A stretch of 64,000 nt of DNA from Jannaschia pohangensis (GCF_900113875.1 NZ_FORA01000007.1:1-64000), one strand, 5' to 3'. Counted from the stretch's first letter, positions 18,696 to 28,217 are shown. Notes: generated by a model from the letters alone, not told the origin. Made by a program: numbers and translations.

Positions 18696-19501
18696 GCCAG
18701 ATGCTCTGCGTGGAAGGCCATGTGGTCGGCGGCGAAACTGGCGACGAAGAAATAGCTGTGATCATAGCCCTTCTGCAGGCGCAGATCGGCGGGTGTCTTC
18801 GTCATGGCGAGTGCCGCGGCAAAAGCGTCGAGGCCGAGCTTGTCATAGAACTTGTCGCTGGTCCCGGCGTCGATCAGCAGCGGGATGTCGATGCCTCCGG
18901 TCGCCAGCAGAACCGTCGCATCATGGGCCGAAGGCACACCGGTATAGGCGGTCAGCTGCGGCGTGCCCCAGTCGCTGGCCGACGGATTGCAGATCGGCGC
19001 GAAGGCCGACACGGAGCGGAAGCGCCCGGGCGTCTTCATGGCGAGGGTCAACGCGCCATGACCGCCCATGGAATGCCCGGTGATCGACTGACGGGTATGA
19101 TCGAGGTCGAAGGCGGCAAAGATCGTCTCGGGCAGGTCGGACAGGATATAGCTTTCCATCTGGAAATGCCGGGCCCATTCGCCTTCGGTCGCGTCGACAT
19201 AGAAGCCGGCCCCCTGACCCATGTCATAGGATTCGTCGTCGGGCACATCGTCGCCGCGAGGACTCGTGTCGGGGAAGGCCACGGCCACCCCCGCCTCGGC
19301 CGCCCAGGCCTGAAGCCCGGCCTTGGTCATCGCATTCTCGTGGGTGCAGGTCAGGCCCGACAGATACCACAGGACCGGGGCGCCGGGCGCGCCCTCGGGC
19401 ACGAACAGGCCGAACGTCATCTCGGTCCCGGTGGCGTCGGAGGCGTGGCAATAGACCCCCTGCGTGCCGCCAAAGCATCGGTTTTCGGAAATGGTCTTCA
19501 T
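18692..19501 (-). CDS. fghA: S-formylglutathione hydrolase
   Basis: FghA hydrolyses S-formylglutathione to formate and glutathione, the second step of glutathione-dependent formaldehyde oxidation. The 269 residues match esterase D: WYLSGLTCTHENAM (oxyanion region), nucleophile elbow GHSMGGHGAL, catalytic Asp in LLIDAGTSDKFY, and His in YDHSYFF. The ATG follows AGGAG. The formaldehyde dehydrogenase partner gene is not in the window. Confidence 0.95.
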   Translation of the reverse strand: MKTISENRCFGGTQGVYCHASDATGTEMTFGLFVPEGAPGAPVLWYLSGLTCTHENAMTKAGLQAWAAEAGVAVAFPDTSPRGDDVPDDESYDMGQGAGFYVDATEGEWARHFQMESYILSDLPETIFAAFDLDHTRQSITGHSMGGHGALTLAMKTPGRFRSVSAFAPICNPSASDWGTPQLTAYTGVPSAHDATVLLATGGIDIPLLIDAGTSDKFYDKLGLDAFAAALAMTKTPADLRLQKGYDHSYFFVASFAADHMAFHAEHLA

Positions 19502-19522
19502 GGCAAGGCTCCTGCTTCGGGA

Positions 19523-20452
19523 TTATCCGGTCAATAGGCCGATCACCAGCGACACGGTGACGATGGAAACGGTGGTCGAGACGAGAATCGCCGCGCTGAC
19601 CCGTTGGGGTGCGACGCCGTAGTGTTGCGCCAACATGTAAACATTTCCTGCAACAGGCAGGGCGGCGGCGGAAATCATCACCGTCGCGGCAAAGGGATCG
19701 TCGATCGGAAAGAGGACGAGCGCCGCCAAGGCGACTGCCGCCGGGTGCAACACCAGTTTGCAGAAGGTGAGCCAGCCCGCCACCGACACCCGCTCGGCCG
19801 TCTTGCCCGCCAGCGATGCGCCGATGGCGAACAGCGCGCCCGGCGTGGCGGCGGCCCCGAGGATCGTCAGGAATTCGTTGATCGGCTGCCAGAGATCGCG
19901 CCCCGTCGATGACCAGGCTATGCCCAGGACGATCGAGACGATCATCGGGTTCTTCACCAGGCCCAAGGCGACGGTGCGCAGCGTGCGCAACCCGATGCGG
20001 CCCTCCTTGGATCCAGTGATCAGGATCACGATGAGCGAGGAAAAGACGATCAGGTCCGTCGCCAGAATCATCAGCATCGGCCCCGCGCTTTCGGGACCAA
20101 GCAGCAGAACGAACATCGGAATGCCGAGGAAGCCGACGTTGCCGATGACGGCGCATTGCGCCTCGACCGCCGATTCCGTCACCGGGAGGCCGCGCAGAAA
20201 TCCGACCGCCGTGGCCAGCAGATAAACGATGGCGCAGCCCCAGAGATAGGCCGTGACGAACCGCCAATCGAGGATTTCCGCCAGCGTCAGGTTGGCCGCG
20301 AAATTGAACAGCATGGCCGACAGGGCGAAGTAGAAGACGAACTTGGTCAGATAGGCCGTCGCCTCGCTGGTGAAGAACCGTGTCCGGCCTGCGGCATAGC
20401 CCAGGGCGATCAGCGCGAAGAACGGCACGGTTTTCAGAAAGATGGCCAGCAT
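19523..20452 (-). CDS. AEC-family (auxin efflux carrier-like) transporter
   Basis: The product has ~309 residues and ten or so hydrophobic segments. The family pattern is clear: N-terminal IALGYAAGR, central NPMIVSIVLGIAW, and LPVAGNVYMLAQHYG near the end. Bacterial members include malonate and other organic-anion carriers; the substrate here is unknown. The ATG at 20452 is taken as the start; a TTG two codons upstream is possible. It sits 21 bases before fghA in the same run. Confidence 0.9.
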   Translation of the reverse strand: MLAIFLKTVPFFALIALGYAAGRTRFFTSEATAYLTKFVFYFALSAMLFNFAANLTLAEILDWRFVTAYLWGCAIVYLLATAVGFLRGLPVTESAVEAQCAVIGNVGFLGIPMFVLLLGPESAGPMLMILATDLIVFSSLIVILITGSKEGRIGLRTLRTVALGLVKNPMIVSIVLGIAWSSTGRDLWQPINEFLTILGAAATPGALFAIGASLAGKTAERVSVAGWLTFCKLVLHPAAVALAALVLFPIDDPFAATVMISAAALPVAGNVYMLAQHYGVAPQRVSAAILVSTTVSIVTVSLVIGLLTG

Positions 20453-20511
20453 TGCCAAGTGGCTATCGGCGCGGGCCGTGGCTGTCCAGAACGATGACCC
20501 CTGTCCGGGTC

Positions 20512-21378
20512 TTATCCGCCCGGCCCATCGTCCAGCACGTAGTCGACGAATTCCGTCCGCTGGATGGCGCGGTTGAGGTTGTCGTCCGAGATCATGGTCA
20601 GCCGCAGGCGCCCCGCTTCGTCACGCCAGACGCTGATCCCCTCAAGATTGTCGTGGGTTCCGATCCCGGTTTCCAGCTCGGTCCGCTCGTCCCCGCCGGT
20701 CAGGTCGAAACTGCGCACCCGGGTGCGGAAGCCCAGGATCGCGAAATCCCGCTCCAGCAGATACAGCCGCCCGTCAGGGCCGATGTCGGCCCCCGACACA
20801 AGATATCGTCCGTCGCGGCGCAGTGTGAACGGTTTGGTCCAGGCTTCGTCGGCGAAACGATAGACGGGAAAGGGCCGCGACAGCTGCCCGGAGCGTTCGG
20901 GAATGGCATAGAGCGCGCCGTCGGCATCGGCGGCCAGCGCCTCCAGCCCCGAGTTGGACTGCAGGCCCGCAAAGGCGTCGTCCTGCGCGATCCGGGTCGG
21001 CGGGGCCGCGATGTCGTCGTGCCGCATGACCCGGTGCGCGCCCTCGTAGGCCACAAAGAAGGCCCCATCGGCGAAGGCGATTGCCTCGGCGTCCGTCTCG
21101 CCGCCCCGCAGATCGCCGCCCGTCGAGCGCAGGAGCGGCCCGCGATCCTGCACGAGGACCGACACCACAGCCCCCCCATCGGCGCGCCCGAGGCTGCCGC
21201 GAACCCAGTTGCCCCGATCGGACAGCGTCACGAACCCGCTGCCATCCGGGGCCAGCCACAGGGCGGAGTAACCCCCGGCCCCGTCATAGCCCGGATCCCA
21301 CGTATAGCTGCCGAGGTAGTCGGCGGCCTGCGCCTGCGCGCCGACTAGCGCGAGGGCGCAGAGAGGACCGAAGCGCAT
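20512..21378 (-). CDS. Esterase-like activity of phytase family protein, exported
   Basis: The 288-residue protein has a signal peptide ([12 protein letters not shown]) and a beta-propeller-like body with [45 protein letters not shown] and [24 protein letters not shown], the pattern of the phytase-like esterase family (PF13449). It probably acts in the periplasm on an unknown ester or phosphate substrate. Its start overlaps the end of mepA by 34 bases, suggesting translational coupling. Confidence 0.87.
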   Translation of the reverse strand: MRFGPLCALALVGAQAQAADYLGSYTWDPGYDGAGGYSALWLAPDGSGFVTLSDRGNWVRGSLGRADGGAVVSVLVQDRGPLLRSTGGDLRGGETDAEAIAFADGAFFVAYEGAHRVMRHDDIAAPPTRIAQDDAFAGLQSNSGLEALAADADGALYAIPERSGQLSRPFPVYRFADEAWTKPFTLRRDGRYLVSGADIGPDGRLYLLERDFAILGFRTRVRSFDLTGGDERTELETGIGTHDNLEGISVWRDEAGRLRLTMISDDNLNRAIQRTEFVDYVLDDGPGG

Positions 21379-22235
21379 TGCTGAGGCAGATCGGCCAGTT
21401 GCAGATCCCGGCGCGGCGTGGCGGCAGGCGCATTCGGATCAGGCGGCGGCGGGTTCAGGATGTTGTTCACCCAATCCTGCGCCTCGGCACAGCCGTCGCC
21501 GGCGGGCGGGGCGGCCTGGTTTTCGCAGAAGCGCGCGCCGCGCGGACAGGTCATCCGGACATGCATGTGATAGTGGTGACCCCACCAGGGCCGCACCTTG
21601 CGCAGCCAGGACCGGTCCCCCGTCTCATCGTTGCACATCTGGACCTTGGCGCCCGGGAAGATGAAGATCCGGGCCACGCGCGGATCCTGCGCGGCCTTCT
21701 TGACCAGTTCGTGTTGACCCCGGCCCCAGTTGGAATTGACATAGGCCCCTTCGGCCCGCCGCATGGAGACGGCCGAGATATCCTCCCGCTGGCGACGGCT
21801 GAGGTTCATGTCGGTCGCGGGATAAAGCCAGACGTCCGCGTCCATCCCGATCTGGTGGCTGGCGTGTCCGGTCAGCATGGGGCCGCCGCGCGGCTGGCTG
21901 ATATCGCCGACATAGATGCCGCCCCACCCGATGCGGTCCATGTGACGGCCCAGATCCTGGAGGAAGTCGACCATCTGCGGATGGCCCCAGTTGCGGTTGC
22001 GCGACAGGCGCATCGCCTGCCAGCTTTCGCCCGTCTCGGGCAGGGGCACAAGGCCCGCGGCACAGCCGCGCGAATAGCTCCCGAACGGCTCCGGGTTCTG
22101 GGCCGATGCGGCGCCGACGGCCCCGAAAAGCTCCTTGGCGACCTGGGCCTGCGCCGGAAGGGCTGCGACCAGTCCAAGCCCCGCGATCAAGGCGCAGGTT
22201 CGGGTGACTCGGCTAAGGACGGCAAAGCGGCTCAT
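21345..22235 (-). CDS. mepA: Penicillin-insensitive murein endopeptidase
   Basis: MepA cuts D-Ala-mDAP cross-links in peptidoglycan. The 296-residue protein has a signal peptide and the LAS-type zinc site: [13 protein letters not shown] (His and Asp ligands) and [11 protein letters not shown]. The SRNRNWGHP segment near residue 75 is typical. An alternative far-upstream start in the open frame is antisense to the MFS gene and is rejected. The ATG at 22235 overlaps the MFS stop by four bases. Confidence 0.94.
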   Translation of the reverse strand: MSRFAVLSRVTRTCALIAGLGLVAALPAQAQVAKELFGAVGAASAQNPEPFGSYSRGCAAGLVPLPETGESWQAMRLSRNRNWGHPQMVDFLQDLGRHMDRIGWGGIYVGDISQPRGGPMLTGHASHQIGMDADVWLYPATDMNLSRRQREDISAVSMRRAEGAYVNSNWGRGQHELVKKAAQDPRVARIFIFPGAKVQMCNDETGDRSWLRKVRPWWGHHYHMHVRMTCPRGARFCENQAAPPAGDGCAEAQDWVNNILNPPPPDPNAPAATPRRDLQLADLPQQCASVLSAPSR

Positions 22236-23569
22236 CTGTCTTCTCCCTGCGGTTTGACCCAGATTAACAGGATCAGGCCCAGTGTGAACAGCGCCGCGAT
22301 CGGCAGGATTCCGATCCGCTGCGACCCCGAGGCCAATGTGACGACCCCGATCAGGGTCGGGGCCAGGAATGCCGTCGCCTTCCCCGCCAGCGCATAGAGC
22401 CCGAAGGCCTCGGTCTCGCGCTTGGGGTCGGCCTGGCGCACCAGCATCGTCCGGCTGGAGGATTGCAGCGCCCCGCCCGCCGCGCCGATGATCGCCCCCA
22501 GAACGTAGAAGGCGATGGACGGCACGGACGACCCTTCGGGGACAGTGAAGCCCAGGACACTGGTCGGGGACAGCGTGATCACCAGAAGCGACACCACCAG
22601 AAGCGTGCAGATGCAGAAGATGATGACGGGCTTCGGGCCCTTCGCGGAATCCGCGCGTCCGCCGAGCCAGGCGAAAAGCGCGCCAGTCAGGGCGGCCAGA
22701 ATGCCGAAGACGCCGATGTCCACCGGCGACCAGCCCAGAACCCCCGCCGCATAGATCCCGCCGAAGGTATAAAGCCCGTTCAGCGCATCTCTGTAGAGCA
22801 TCGAAGAGCCGAGGTAGGCTGCAAAGCTCGGGTATTGCGGCAGGTTCCGGATGGTGCGGCCAAGCCCGCGCAACGCCGCCCCGAGCGGCACCGCATCGGT
22901 CGTGACCGCGCGGGGCACCGGCTTTACCCACATGAAGAACGGGATCATGAACACGATGTACCAAAGCGCGGTGAAGGGCCCGACGAACCGTGTCCCTTCG
23001 CGCATGTCAGGGTCCAGCCCGAAGATGGGCGCGATCCCGATCAGGGTCTTGCCCTCCTCGTTCTCGGCAAACAGGGTCAGCATCACGATCAGCGCCGCAA
23101 CACCGCCAAGATAGCCAAGCGCCCAACCCGACCCCGAGATGCGCCCGATCTCCTCGCGGTTGCCGAGGCCCGGAAGCATCGCGTTGGTGAAGACGGTGGC
23201 GAATTCCATCCCCATCAACCCGATGCAGAAGATGACGAGGATGGGCCAGACGCTGTCCGCGCCCGGCACCGCGAACCATGTCGCCGCTGCCCCGGCCACA
23301 TAGCAGGCCGAAAAGAACCAGATCCATTGCAGGTGTCGGCCCGACGCATCCGCCATGGCGCCCAGGATCGGGGCGAGGACCGCCATGGTGAACCCGGCCA
23401 TCCCGATGGCCAGACCCCAGGTGCCCTGTGCCTGCGCCGGGTCGTCCATCACCGCGCTCGCGAAGTAGGGCGAGAAGATGAAGGTCAGCATCAGCGTGTT
23501 GTAAGGCTGCGACGCCCAGTCGAACATCATCCAGCCGTAAATCCGGCGTTTGAGAACACTGTCGGCCAT
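22232..23569 (-). CDS. MFS transporter, UMF1/Atg22-like
   Basis: The 445-residue protein has about twelve membrane segments. It begins with RRIYGWMMFDWASQPYNTL, the marker of the UMF1 (Atg22-like) branch of the major facilitator superfamily. Substrates of this branch in bacteria are not settled. The ATG at 23569 is preceded by GGGGAGTG; the longer open frame upstream is not supported. It is the first gene of the seven-gene minus-strand run ending at 17167. Confidence 0.92.
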   Translation of the reverse strand: MADSVLKRRIYGWMMFDWASQPYNTLMLTFIFSPYFASAVMDDPAQAQGTWGLAIGMAGFTMAVLAPILGAMADASGRHLQWIWFFSACYVAGAAATWFAVPGADSVWPILVIFCIGLMGMEFATVFTNAMLPGLGNREEIGRISGSGWALGYLGGVAALIVMLTLFAENEEGKTLIGIAPIFGLDPDMREGTRFVGPFTALWYIVFMIPFFMWVKPVPRAVTTDAVPLGAALRGLGRTIRNLPQYPSFAAYLGSSMLYRDALNGLYTFGGIYAAGVLGWSPVDIGVFGILAALTGALFAWLGGRADSAKGPKPVIIFCICTLLVVSLLVITLSPTSVLGFTVPEGSSVPSIAFYVLGAIIGAAGGALQSSSRTMLVRQADPKRETEAFGLYALAGKATAFLAPTLIGVVTLASGSQRIGILPIAALFTLGLILLIWVKPQGEDR

Positions 23570-23645
23570 GATCACTCCCCTATCCCCGGCGGGTATGCTG
23601 CGCGCGAAACCACGGGCACGCAACAGGCGCATGACGCCCGAGCGA

Positions 23646-24191
23646 TCAATTCACGCGCGGCGTGTCTTCCGGTGGCCAGGGGCGGGTCGCTTCGGCGTCG
23701 ATCCAGCCCGCGACCCAGTCGGGAAAGGCCGGCGGCGCGGCGTCATGGCCAAGCTCAGCCATAACCTGCGCCGGCGGCACCGTCCCCTCCCGCGATGTCA
23801 CCGCGGTGCGCAGCAGCGCCTGGGAGCAGCAGGTGCCCCCGACCCACATGGATTGCACGATATAGACGAACCGTTCGTCCCATCCGACGCAGCGCGTGAC
23901 CATCTCGATCCGCTGAAACGCGGTGATCCGGCGGCGATAGCGCACGCTGACGCCCCCGACGGCCAGACCCCATTTCTTGCGCCGAAGGACCGGGATCAAT
24001 CCGATCCGCTTGCCCGCCGTCATCCGGCCCAGATCATAGAGCGTCAGGGTCCGCCCGTTGTTCAGCTCCATCCAGGGGTCGATATCCCAGGGCATGCAGA
24101 TGTGTCGGGAGACATGGGCGTCTGTCACCCCCATCGGGGCGGCGTCGCGATTGAGCCAGAGTTGCCAGGCAAGGCGAATGAATGGATACAT
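23646..24191 (-). CDS. Acyl-CoA thioesterase-like (hotdog fold) protein
   Basis: The 181-residue protein shows the hotdog pattern of 4HBT/THEM6-type thioesterases: MPWDIDPWMELNNGRTLTLYDLGR (Asp and Asn in the catalytic region) and a beta-rich core VRYRRRITAFQRIEMVTR. Whether it hydrolyses acyl-CoA and which chain length it prefers are unknown. It is divergent from yggT, about 120 bases away. Confidence 0.8.
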   Translation of the reverse strand: MYPFIRLAWQLWLNRDAAPMGVTDAHVSRHICMPWDIDPWMELNNGRTLTLYDLGRMTAGKRIGLIPVLRRKKWGLAVGGVSVRYRRRITAFQRIEMVTRCVGWDERFVYIVQSMWVGGTCCSQALLRTAVTSREGTVPPAQVMAELGHDAAPPAFPDWVAGWIDAEATRPWPPEDTPRVN

Positions 24192-24310
24192 CGCGCTGAC
24201 CTGCGCGCGCCGCCCCGCCGCGTCAAGTTGAACGATGCGTCAGGTTGCGGGTCAGGTTGCACCCGGCGGCCACCGACCCTAGATCGGGATCACCCAACCC
24301 CGAGGCCGAC

Positions 24311-24598
24311 ATGCTCCTGATCGCCGATATCCTGCTTCTGCTGCTCAACGTGGCGTGGTTCTTCGCCATCGCCCATGTGATCATGTCCTGGCTCATCAAT
24401 TTCGGGGTCCTGAACATGAACCAGCCGATCATCGCGCAGATGTGGGACGGTCTGAACCGGATCCTGGAACCGGCCTACCGGCCCATACGGCGCGTGCTGC
24501 CCCAGACCGGTGGCCTCGATCTTGCGCCGTTGGTCTTCTTCATCGGGATCATCATCGCCCGCATGATCGTCGTCCGGACGTTCTACACCGGCTTCTGA
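24311..24598 (+). CDS. YggT-family membrane protein
   Basis: The 95-residue protein has two membrane segments (~3-30 and ~68-88) around the conserved LEPAYRPIRRVLPQTGGLDLAPLVFF, the YggT signature. The family is linked to osmotic stress and cell-envelope function, but the mechanism is unknown. The ATG at 24311 is chosen; the frame is open from 24245, but the added residues do not look like protein. Confidence 0.9.
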   Translation: MLLIADILLLLLNVAWFFAIAHVIMSWLINFGVLNMNQPIIAQMWDGLNRILEPAYRPIRRVLPQTGGLDLAPLVFFIGIIIARMIVVRTFYTGF

Positions 24599-24601
24599 TC
24601 G

Positions 24602-24730
24602 CTAGAGCGCGGCCGGCGTCGTCTCGCAGGTCGTGCAGCGGGCAATATTATCCGTCTCGACGTGGTGCAGGGCAAATCCCGCAAGGATCGCAAGGCTGAG
24701 CGCAAAGAGGCGCAGGTTGTGGCGTGTCAT
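24602..24730 (-). CDS. Very small membrane or exported protein (42 residues)
   Basis: This is a short open frame with ATG at 24728-24730 and TAG at 24602-24604. A strong GGAGGACTTGCG precedes the ATG, one of the best ribosome binding sites here. The product has basic residues, then a hydrophobic helix (LRLFALSLAILAGFAL), then HHVETDNIARCTTCETTPAAL with a CxxC pair. It could be a small inner-membrane protein or a secreted peptide. It is convergent with yggT (four bases between ends). I know no family for it. Confidence 0.6.
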   Translation of the reverse strand: MTRHNLRLFALSLAILAGFALHHVETDNIARCTTCETTPAAL

Positions 24731-24820
24731 CGCAAGTCCTCCTGACCTGCCCATGATGCGCGTCTCGGAGACAGGTGCAAATCACGCGCCCGTGACCGGG
24801 TCGCGCGGATGCTCGAAAAC

Positions 24821-24885
24821 TTAGATGACTTCCTAACTGTCGTTGACTCCCGGCCGTCGCCGGTATTACTTAGAGAAATGGCTAA
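24821..24885. promoter_or_regulatory. Candidate ArsR promoter flanked by twin operators
   Basis: Two copies of TTAG-N8-CTAA, at 24821-24836 and 24870-24885, are centred 49 bases apart. Between them lie TTGACT (24843-24848) and TATTAC (24864-24869), a possible -35/-10 pair with a 15-base spacer. The second palindrome overlaps the proposed arsR ATG at 24878. This fits autorepression by the encoded ArsR protein, and the predicted transcription start near the ATG would give a leaderless message. Confidence 0.5.
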
Positions 24886-25219
24886 GCTTGAGCAACAACT
24901 CGATCTCTACTTTTCCGCACTGGGTGATCCCACGCGGCGCAGGATGCTCGAGCGCCTTGCCAGGGGTCCGGCAACGGTCAGCGAACTCGCCGCCCCGCAC
25001 GACATGGCGCTGCCGTCGCTGATGGCGCATCTCAAAAGGCTCGAGGCGGCAAACCTCGTTACATCCCGCAAAGACGGGCGGACACGGATTTGCGAGCTGG
25101 CGCCGAACGCCTTCGCGCCTGCCAGGGACTGGTTGAGCGAACAGAGCGCCATCTGGGAAGCCCGGCTCGACCGCTTCGACGACTACATCACCACCCTCGC
25201 GAAGGAGCGCGACACATGA
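24878..25219 (+). CDS. ArsR-family winged-helix transcriptional regulator
   Basis: The 113-residue protein has the ArsR fold: FSALGDPTRRRMLERLARGPATVSELAAPHDMALPSLMAHLKRLEAANLV. It lacks the ELCVCDL-type metal-binding Cys motif, so it probably senses something other than arsenic-type metals, as is usual for ArsR-SRPBCC pairs. The ATG at 24878 (MAKLEQQLD) is preferred; an in-frame ATG at 24809 would add 23 unlikely residues. The stop overlaps the SRPBCC start as ATGA. Confidence 0.88.
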   Translation: MAKLEQQLDLYFSALGDPTRRRMLERLARGPATVSELAAPHDMALPSLMAHLKRLEAANLVTSRKDGRTRICELAPNAFAPARDWLSEQSAIWEARLDRFDDYITTLAKERDT

Positions 25220-25683
25220 ACCTCGACCCGAACACCGACCTGACCTTCACGCGCAGGCTCAAGGTCCCCCGCGCCCTGGTCTGGAAGTGCTGGACCACGC
25301 CGGAGCACATCAGGAATTTCTTCGTGCCGAGGCCGCATACCATCGAAGCCTGCGACATCGATCTGCGCGTCGGCGGCAGGTTCAACACGACGATGAACGT
25401 CGATGGCAACAGGATGGAGAACAAAGGCGTCTATCTGGAAATCATCGACGGCGCGCGGCTGGTCTTCACCGATACCTATGGCGAGGGTTGGAAACCGGCT
25501 GCCGATCCCTTCATGACGGCGATCCTCGATCTTTCGGATGATGACGACGGCGGCACGATCTATACCGCGACGGCCCGGCATCGATCCCCCGAAGCCTGCA
25601 AACGCCACGAAGACATGGGATTCTTCGGCGGATGGGGAACGGTCGTGACGCAGCTCGAGGAATATGCCCAGTCTCTCGGTTGA
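25216..25683 (+). CDS. SRPBCC/AHSA1-family protein
   Basis: The 155-residue START-like protein has RRLKVPRALVWKCWTTPEHIRNFFVP at the start and the late MGFFGGWGTVVTQLEEYAQSL helix, as in the activator-of-Hsp90-like (AHSA1) branch. It begins with a hydrophobic-ligand-binding fold whose ligand is unknown. It is translationally coupled to the ArsR regulator (ATGA overlap), the standard arrangement for this pair. Confidence 0.9.
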   Translation: MNLDPNTDLTFTRRLKVPRALVWKCWTTPEHIRNFFVPRPHTIEACDIDLRVGGRFNTTMNVDGNRMENKGVYLEIIDGARLVFTDTYGEGWKPAADPFMTAILDLSDDDDGGTIYTATARHRSPEACKRHEDMGFFGGWGTVVTQLEEYAQSLG

Positions 25684-25802
25684 CCATTCGGCAAGGGTTG
25701 GACACCTTGCGCCGGGCCTGCGGTCGAGATCGGGGCCAAGCCAACGGAATGCTGATGCAGATCATCCCCGGATCCGTCCCTCGCCGTCCGTCGATGGCCA
25801 TT

Positions 25803-27380
25803 ATGTGCCGCCACGTCCTGACCCGTGCCGCCGTCGCCGCTGTTTTGCTGGCAACACCCGCGATGGCCGAGGTCTGCGTTCTGCCTGTCGAGGGGAGCGG
25901 CGCGGTTCTGGACGCCCTCCTCCGCGAACGGGAGGTGCGCGCGGGACCAGAAGGTAACACCCGGCGTCTCTGGGCCGACCGGATCGCCGATTCCCCACGA
26001 GCCCAGTTCGATTTCCCCCATCTGATCGTCTGGGCTGCCGGGCCGGCCAAAGGCCACTACGCGATTGATGGTCACAGCTTCCGCAAGATCGAGGCCTACT
26101 TCCCCGATGGTCCCCTCGCGCGCTTCCCGTGGGAAGCGTGGGCCGCACCGGATGGAACCCGGTACCGACGCGGGCACGACGCGGGTGGGCTTGTGTATCA
26201 ATTGCTACCGGGCGCGTCAGCTTGGGCTGCCATCCCGCTGACGGATCGAACCGTCTGGCCACTTTTCGATACCGGGAACGGTGATTTCTATTTCGGGCGC
26301 CCTGGCCTGCAGATGGCGTCGAGGGTCGTGGACGGGCAACGAGTCGCGACCGATCCGCTTCCGGGTGACCGCGACACGGGGGAGTGGACCAATTCGATCC
26401 GCACTGTGCCCGGTCTTGGCACCTTCGCCCTGAGCAGCGCGTACCTCTGGGGAACCTTCGGACAACGCGCGCCGCGAACCCTGTGGTTCCGGTCGCCGGA
26501 CGGCGATTGGCGCGTCGTTCCCGTCGACCTGCCCGAGGGGGAAAGCCTCCTCACCGATCTGAACGCCGCCACATTTGATCGGGACGGGGAGATCCTCAGG
26601 TGGTTTCCGGGCCCGACAGAAGCGAGCACGGTGCCACCGCTGTTTCTGCGCCTGACCGGGGCCGGACCCGTCTTTGCGGGCAGCGCGCCGCCCGGGCGCT
26701 ATCGGTTCGACGCCGCGTCTGGCGCATGGATGGGGTGGGATTTCACCGGATTGCAATACATCCCGTCCCGCTGGAAGGTGGCGCTTGGCCTTGCGCGCGA
26801 TCCCGTCACGCCCCGGTTCCGTGTCGTTCGGCGGGGCGACGTTGCGGCTGTTGCGATCGACGGCATCTTGGCGCGGACAATGACGACCGACACGTCCGTC
26901 TTGCACACAACAGGCCCCGTCATCCTCCAGCCCTCCCGGCCTGCGCTGATCTGGACGGATATCGGCTTCGCGGCCTTCGATGGCGAGACGACTGTCTTTC
27001 CGCCCGACCTGTCGACAAACCGGATTGGCAGTCATGTGCAGGTGTATCAGGTGGGCGAGCGGACCGTGATCCTGGGCACAGAAGGGTCGTTCCTGCTGAA
27101 CGCCGATATGACGGCCGACCGGGTCACCGAGTATCCGGTCTCTGGCCGCGCCATCGCATGGAGCCGTCACCATCCGATCCCTGGATCCGATCTGCACGTC
27201 CTTGTCGGGGACGGGAACAGACCCTTCCACGTCACATCCGACTTTCGGACCTACAGACAGGTCGAAACATCCGCCCCGCTCCTGGACCATGTCGCCGCGT
27301 TGCCGGACCGGGCGGCAGTCCTGCTGACCGGGGAAGACGGGCTCTACTCGCTCGAAGCCGAGTGCCCGCAAGACCGCTGA
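25803..27380 (+). CDS. Secreted hypothetical protein with propeller-like repeats
   Basis: The ~525-residue protein has a clear signal peptide (VLTRAAVAAVLLATPAMA). Recurrent short beta-strand blocks (GTFALSSAYLWGTFG, RTVILGTEGSFLLNADM, RAAVLLTGEDGLYSLEAE) suggest a beta-propeller. The only Cys after the signal are near the two ends. I do not recognise the family. In-frame ATGs at 25749, 25755 and 25794 are also possible starts; none has a good ribosome binding site. It follows the SRPBCC gene by about 120 bases. Confidence 0.7.
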   Translation: MCRHVLTRAAVAAVLLATPAMAEVCVLPVEGSGAVLDALLREREVRAGPEGNTRRLWADRIADSPRAQFDFPHLIVWAAGPAKGHYAIDGHSFRKIEAYFPDGPLARFPWEAWAAPDGTRYRRGHDAGGLVYQLLPGASAWAAIPLTDRTVWPLFDTGNGDFYFGRPGLQMASRVVDGQRVATDPLPGDRDTGEWTNSIRTVPGLGTFALSSAYLWGTFGQRAPRTLWFRSPDGDWRVVPVDLPEGESLLTDLNAATFDRDGEILRWFPGPTEASTVPPLFLRLTGAGPVFAGSAPPGRYRFDAASGAWMGWDFTGLQYIPSRWKVALGLARDPVTPRFRVVRRGDVAAVAIDGILARTMTTDTSVLHTTGPVILQPSRPALIWTDIGFAAFDGETTVFPPDLSTNRIGSHVQVYQVGERTVILGTEGSFLLNADMTADRVTEYPVSGRAIAWSRHHPIPGSDLHVLVGDGNRPFHVTSDFRTYRQVETSAPLLDHVAALPDRAAVLLTGEDGLYSLEAECPQDR

Positions 27381-27407
27381 AATGATCGTGGCACGTCGAA
27401 ATACGAC

Positions 27408-27424
27408 ATCACCTCAGAGGTGAT
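27408..27424. repeat. 17-base near-perfect palindrome between convergent genes
   Basis: ATCACCTC-A-GAGGTGAT covers the stop codon of the minus-strand hydrolase gene and lies 28 bases past the stop of the plus-strand secreted gene. It may help transcription termination in both directions, although there is no T run on either side. Confidence 0.4.
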
Positions 27425-28217
27425 CCTGAAAGAAGGCCACCGTCAAAGCGATGACCTGCTCGACCGAAGGGTCCGGCACGCCACCGCGCGGCACAAAGCC
27501 ATGGTCGGCGTTCTCGACGACGGCCAGGATCGGGCGATGTCCGGCATTGATCAGAAGCTGCGCGAGTTTCACGCTTTGCGCGAGGTTGACGAACCTGTCC
27601 TCGCGGCCATGCGCGATCAGGAAAGGCGGGGCCGTTCCATCGATATCAAGGAGCGGCGTGCCGCTGATCCGCGCCTCTGGCGTCGGAAAATTCTGGGCCA
27701 CGGCGGCAACCGCCAGGGACGGCTCCAGATTGACCAAGTCGAAAACACCGTAGAACGTGGCGACGGCCTCGATCCCGGGAACACCGCCGAAGCGGTCGCC
27801 CGAAAGCGCGGCAAGGGCCGCCAGATGGCCGCCCGCGCTGTCGCCCATGATCCCGATCCGGCCCGCATCGATCCCGAGATCGGCACCGTCAGAGGCGAGA
27901 GAGCGAAGCGCGCATGTGACATCCTCGATCTGGGACGGGTGGAGGTGAGCCGGCGCAAGACGGTAGTCGATCGTTGCGACAACGATACCCGCATCGTTCA
28001 GGGGTGCGATCATCCGACGTTCGAACCCGGTGGTGCGATCCCCGCTTTCCCAACCGCCGCCATGCACATAGAGCACGGTGGGCAGGGCCGCGTCGCGCGC
28101 GCCGTGGATCTGCATCTTCTGGCTGCCGCAATAGGTGACTGTCGTGACCCCGGGACCCGACGCCGTGTTGCAGGCGGCGAGAACAAGAAACAGGAAACCG
28201 AGGCATGACCGGAGCAT
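27414..28217 (-). CDS. Alpha/beta hydrolase lipoprotein
   Basis: The 267-residue protein starts with a lipoprotein signal peptide ending in the lipobox LAAC (Cys at ~18), so it is probably anchored in the membrane facing the periplasm. The body is a hormone-sensitive-lipase/carboxylesterase-type fold: oxyanion motif YVHGGGW, nucleophile GDSAGGHLAAL, catalytic Asp in HGREDRF and His in ENADHGFVP. The ATG at 28217 is preferred over the longer open frame. Twin direct repeats lie just upstream. Confidence 0.85.
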   Translation of the reverse strand: MLRSCLGFLFLVLAACNTASGPGVTTVTYCGSQKMQIHGARDAALPTVLYVHGGGWESGDRTTGFERRMIAPLNDAGIVVATIDYRLAPAHLHPSQIEDVTCALRSLASDGADLGIDAGRIGIMGDSAGGHLAALAALSGDRFGGVPGIEAVATFYGVFDLVNLEPSLAVAAVAQNFPTPEARISGTPLLDIDGTAPPFLIAHGREDRFVNLAQSVKLAQLLINAGHRPILAVVENADHGFVPRGGVPDPSVEQVIALTVAFFQDHL

